64,000 nucleotides of DNA from Opacimonas sp014872805 (lineage in GTDB: Bacteria; Pseudomonadota; Gammaproteobacteria; Enterobacterales; Alteromonadaceae): positions 186,001-250,000 of the forward strand of contig WKFN01000016.1 of assembly GCA_014872805.1 (NCBI GenBank). The letters are read 5' to 3'. The position numbers and the translations under genes are program-made. Every line of letters starts with the position of its first letter. The stretch's first letter is position 1. Positions 62,039-64,000 of the stretch are shown piece by piece. Under the pieces are notes generated by a model. It was not told the origin of the DNA, ran no database searches, and worked only from the letters and a program-made list of their open reading frames with translations.

Positions 62039-64000
62039 ATGGTTACTGCTAAACGTCGTGAAGATTATATACCTCCGTATTTTTCGATACCTCGAATTCA
62101 CTTAGATTTTGTGCTCGACCGGGAACAAACTCAAGTAACGAACACAATGCAAGTGAAACGTTTGAAAGATACATCATTTATTAGTTTAGACGGTGTTGGT
62201 TTAACTATCCTCAGCGTTAAAATAGACGACGAACAGATTTCTGATTACACCCTGACTGAACAAAATTTATCGATACCGGTTACAAAAGACGCGTTTACGT
62301 TAACCATTCAGACTGAATGTAATCCACAAGCCAATACGGAGCTTGAAGGGCTGTATTTTGCGGCGAACTCGTATTGCACTCAGTGTGAAGCGGAAGGTTT
62401 TCGACGCATTACGTATTTTCTAGATCGTCCTGATGTGATGTCTGAATATTCAGTAACGATTACTGCTAACCAATCTGAGTTCCCCTATTTACTTAGTAAC
62501 GGTAATAAAACCCAAGCGTTAGACAATCAAGACGGGACTCATACCGTTTCTTGGCACGATCCTCATTTGAAACCTTGTTATTTGTTTGCCTTGGTTGCTG
62601 GCGATTTTGATTTGTTGGAAGGAATGTTTACGACACAAGAAGGTCGCGATGTAGTGCTACAAATGTATGTCGAAAAAGGACGTAAACACCAAGCACAACA
62701 TGCACTCGATTCTCTTGTTAAGTCCATGCAATGGGATGAGCAAACCTATGGTTTGTGTTACGACTTAGATATTTACATGATTGTGGCCACCGACTTTTTT
62801 AATATGGGCGCAATGGAAAATAAGGGCTTAAACGTTTTTAATAGTAAGTTTGTGTTAGCCGATGCTGAAACGGCTACTGATGAAGATTACTACAATATTG
62901 AAAGCGTTATTGCTCACGAATATTTCCACAATTGGACGGGTAATCGGGTGACTTGTCGTGATTGGTTCCAACTTAGCCTCAAAGAAGGGCTCACAGTATT
63001 TCGCGATCAACAATTTAGCGCGGATGTCATGGCGCCACTGACGACTCGCATCAAACAAATTAATCTAATGCGCGCTCAGCAATTCGCTGAAGATGCATCT
63101 GCCATGGCTCACCCGATTCGCCCTGATGAAGTAATTGAAATGAACAATTTCTACACCTTAACAGTTTATGACAAAGGTGCGGAAGTCATTCGAATGCAGC
63201 AAATATTACTTGGTGAAGAAGGGTTTAAAAAAGGTCTTGCTTTGTACTTCGACAGACATGATGGCCAAGCTGTGACTTGCGATGATTTTGTCAATGCCAT
63301 AGCAGATGCCAATCAGTACGACATGACGTTATTTAAACGTTGGTATGAACAGTCTGGCACACCTATAGTCACTACCAAGCGCCATTATGATGAAGTGTCT
63401 AAAACGTTAACCATTACATTAGAACAGCATACGCCTCAGACTGCTGACCAAGTCGATAAACTTTCATTAGTCATTCCTTTGGTATATGAATGCGTTGACA
63501 AGCAATGTAATCAATATCAAGCAGAGCAAAATGCACGAGATAATTTAGTGGTGTTGGACGACTCTAAGATGGAGGTAACATTCGTTAATGTACCTAAAGA
63601 TACTCAGGTACTGTTTAATGTAGGATTCAGTGCACCGGTTAAAATCAAAAATAATTATTCTTTAGAAACTTGGCAGCAGCTATTTATCAATACCCGTAGC
63701 CCTTATGCTGTGTGGGAAGCCAGCCAGGTGTATTTGCAACAAATTATACAATCCCATTATGAAGCGTTATTGATTGATTCCACTTGTGAATTAAAGCATG
63801 ACTATTTTGTCATGTTTTATCAATTCCTTGAAAGAATGCCCAGCGCCGAGCTTATTAGTGAAGTATTATCCGTTCCTAGTATTGAAGCGATGTTATCTGT
63901 GATTGGCCAAGTTGATTTACAAGTTTTACTTGTGGCTCGAAATAATGTTGAAGTGTCTTTGGCAAGGTCTTTGAGGCCACTCATGCAACCAATGCTGGCC
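62039..64000 (+). CDS. pepN: Aminopeptidase N PepN (partial, 3' end outside window)
   Basis: The first 654 codons of an M1 metallo-aminopeptidase (E. coli 870 residues) are present in one open frame; the gene runs off the right edge. The exopeptidase motif is GAMENKGLN. The zinc site is HEYFHNWTGN, with H293, E294 and H297, and the third ligand is in LSLKEGLTVF, offset by four from E. coli H297/E298/H301. VYDKGAEVIRM carries the transition-state tyrosine. It removes N-terminal residues from peptides in the cytoplasm. Confidence 0.97.
   Translation, partial: MVTAKRREDYIPPYFSIPRIHLDFVLDREQTQVTNTMQVKRLKDTSFISLDGVGLTILSVKIDDEQISDYTLTEQNLSIPVTKDAFTLTIQTECNPQANTELEGLYFAANSYCTQCEAEGFRRITYFLDRPDVMSEYSVTITANQSEFPYLLSNGNKTQALDNQDGTHTVSWHDPHLKPCYLFALVAGDFDLLEGMFTTQEGRDVVLQMYVEKGRKHQAQHALDSLVKSMQWDEQTYGLCYDLDIYMIVATDFFNMGAMENKGLNVFNSKFVLADAETATDEDYYNIESVIAHEYFHNWTGNRVTCRDWFQLSLKEGLTVFRDQQFSADVMAPLTTRIKQINLMRAQQFAEDASAMAHPIRPDEVIEMNNFYTLTVYDKGAEVIRMQQILLGEEGFKKGLALYFDRHDGQAVTCDDFVNAIADANQYDMTLFKRWYEQSGTPIVTTKRHYDEVSKTLTITLEQHTPQTADQVDKLSLVIPLVYECVDKQCNQYQAEQNARDNLVVLDDSKMEVTFVNVPKDTQVLFNVGFSAPVKIKNNYSLETWQQLFINTRSPYAVWEASQVYLQQIIQSHYEALLIDSTCELKHDYFVMFYQFLERMPSAELISEVLSVPSIEAMLSVIGQVDLQVLLVARNNVEVSLARSLRPLMQPMLA

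Noticed and set aside
1..64000. CRISPR arrays, prophage, insertion sequences, tRNA or rRNA genes
   Set aside because: No regularly spaced repeats, transposase or integrase genes, or cloverleaf sequences were seen on reading; a tRNAscan or repeat search was not possible here.

Overview
The window reads as the chromosome of a marine gammaproteobacterium, most likely of the order Alteromonadales. Reasons: a VolA/Pla-1-type surface lipase, a FAD-dependent halogenase beside secreted GH13 amylases, a glucosylglycerate (compatible solute) cluster, Na+-coupled transporters, a LiuR-type regulator facing a thiolase, and gammaproteobacterial synteny blocks (hda / arsC-like / bepA / perM / bcp / dapA / bamC / purC and msrC / proQ / prc). 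It is gene dense. No gap without a gene exceeds about 250 bases. I saw no rRNA, tRNA, CRISPR array, insertion sequence or prophage.

Layout. 1-1544: start of a MerR/LiuR-type regulator facing an acetyl-CoA acetyltransferase, with paired operator-like palindromes between them. 1608-3059: orphan sensor kinase. 3089-9231: carbohydrate locus with a halogenase, two exported alpha-amylase family enzymes and a LacI-family regulator that carries an in-frame amber codon. 9415-19383: housekeeping genes (glnS, yciK, volA-like lipase, sohB, ybgI, cmoM, glutathione peroxidase, a beta-hydroxyacid dehydrogenase). 19380-25872 (minus strand): cmoA-cmoB followed by glycerate kinase, glucosyl-phosphoglycerate phosphatase, its synthase, and a GH13_18 phosphorylase. 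Together these look like a complete make-and-recycle system for glucosylglycerate. 25974-33700: response regulator, fadE with a FadR-like operator, purM-purN-DUF3108, DUF2066-hda. 33681-43635: an HELGH lipoprotein, DUF2069, wrbA, arsC-like, a thioredoxin-like protein, bepA, perM, bcp, dapA-bamC-purC. 43700-49447: a membrane methyltransferase-like protein, a MATE pump and a branched-chain 2-oxoacid dehydrogenase operon (E1 alpha, E1 beta, E2). 49478-56463: rlmJ, a Hanks-type kinase, tesB, a class V aminotransferase, a fused SpmA/SpmB-type membrane protein, msrC and a small acidic protein. 56491-64000: proQ (frameshifted), prc, an NSS transporter, an NhaC antiporter and the first three quarters of pepN.

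How the genes work together. Starch or maltodextrin breakdown at the cell surface and periplasm appears to be one local regulon. Lipid use is spread over the VolA-like lipase, FadE, TesB and the thiolase. CmoA, CmoB and CmoM together supply the cmo5U/mcmo5U wobble modification of tRNA. Hda, ProQ, Prc, BepA, BamC and SohB serve replication control, RNA chaperoning and envelope quality control. Two normally intact genes (the LacI regulator and proQ) each carry one disabling change, a stop codon and a one-base frameshift. Whether these are real mutations or sequence errors cannot be decided from this sequence alone.
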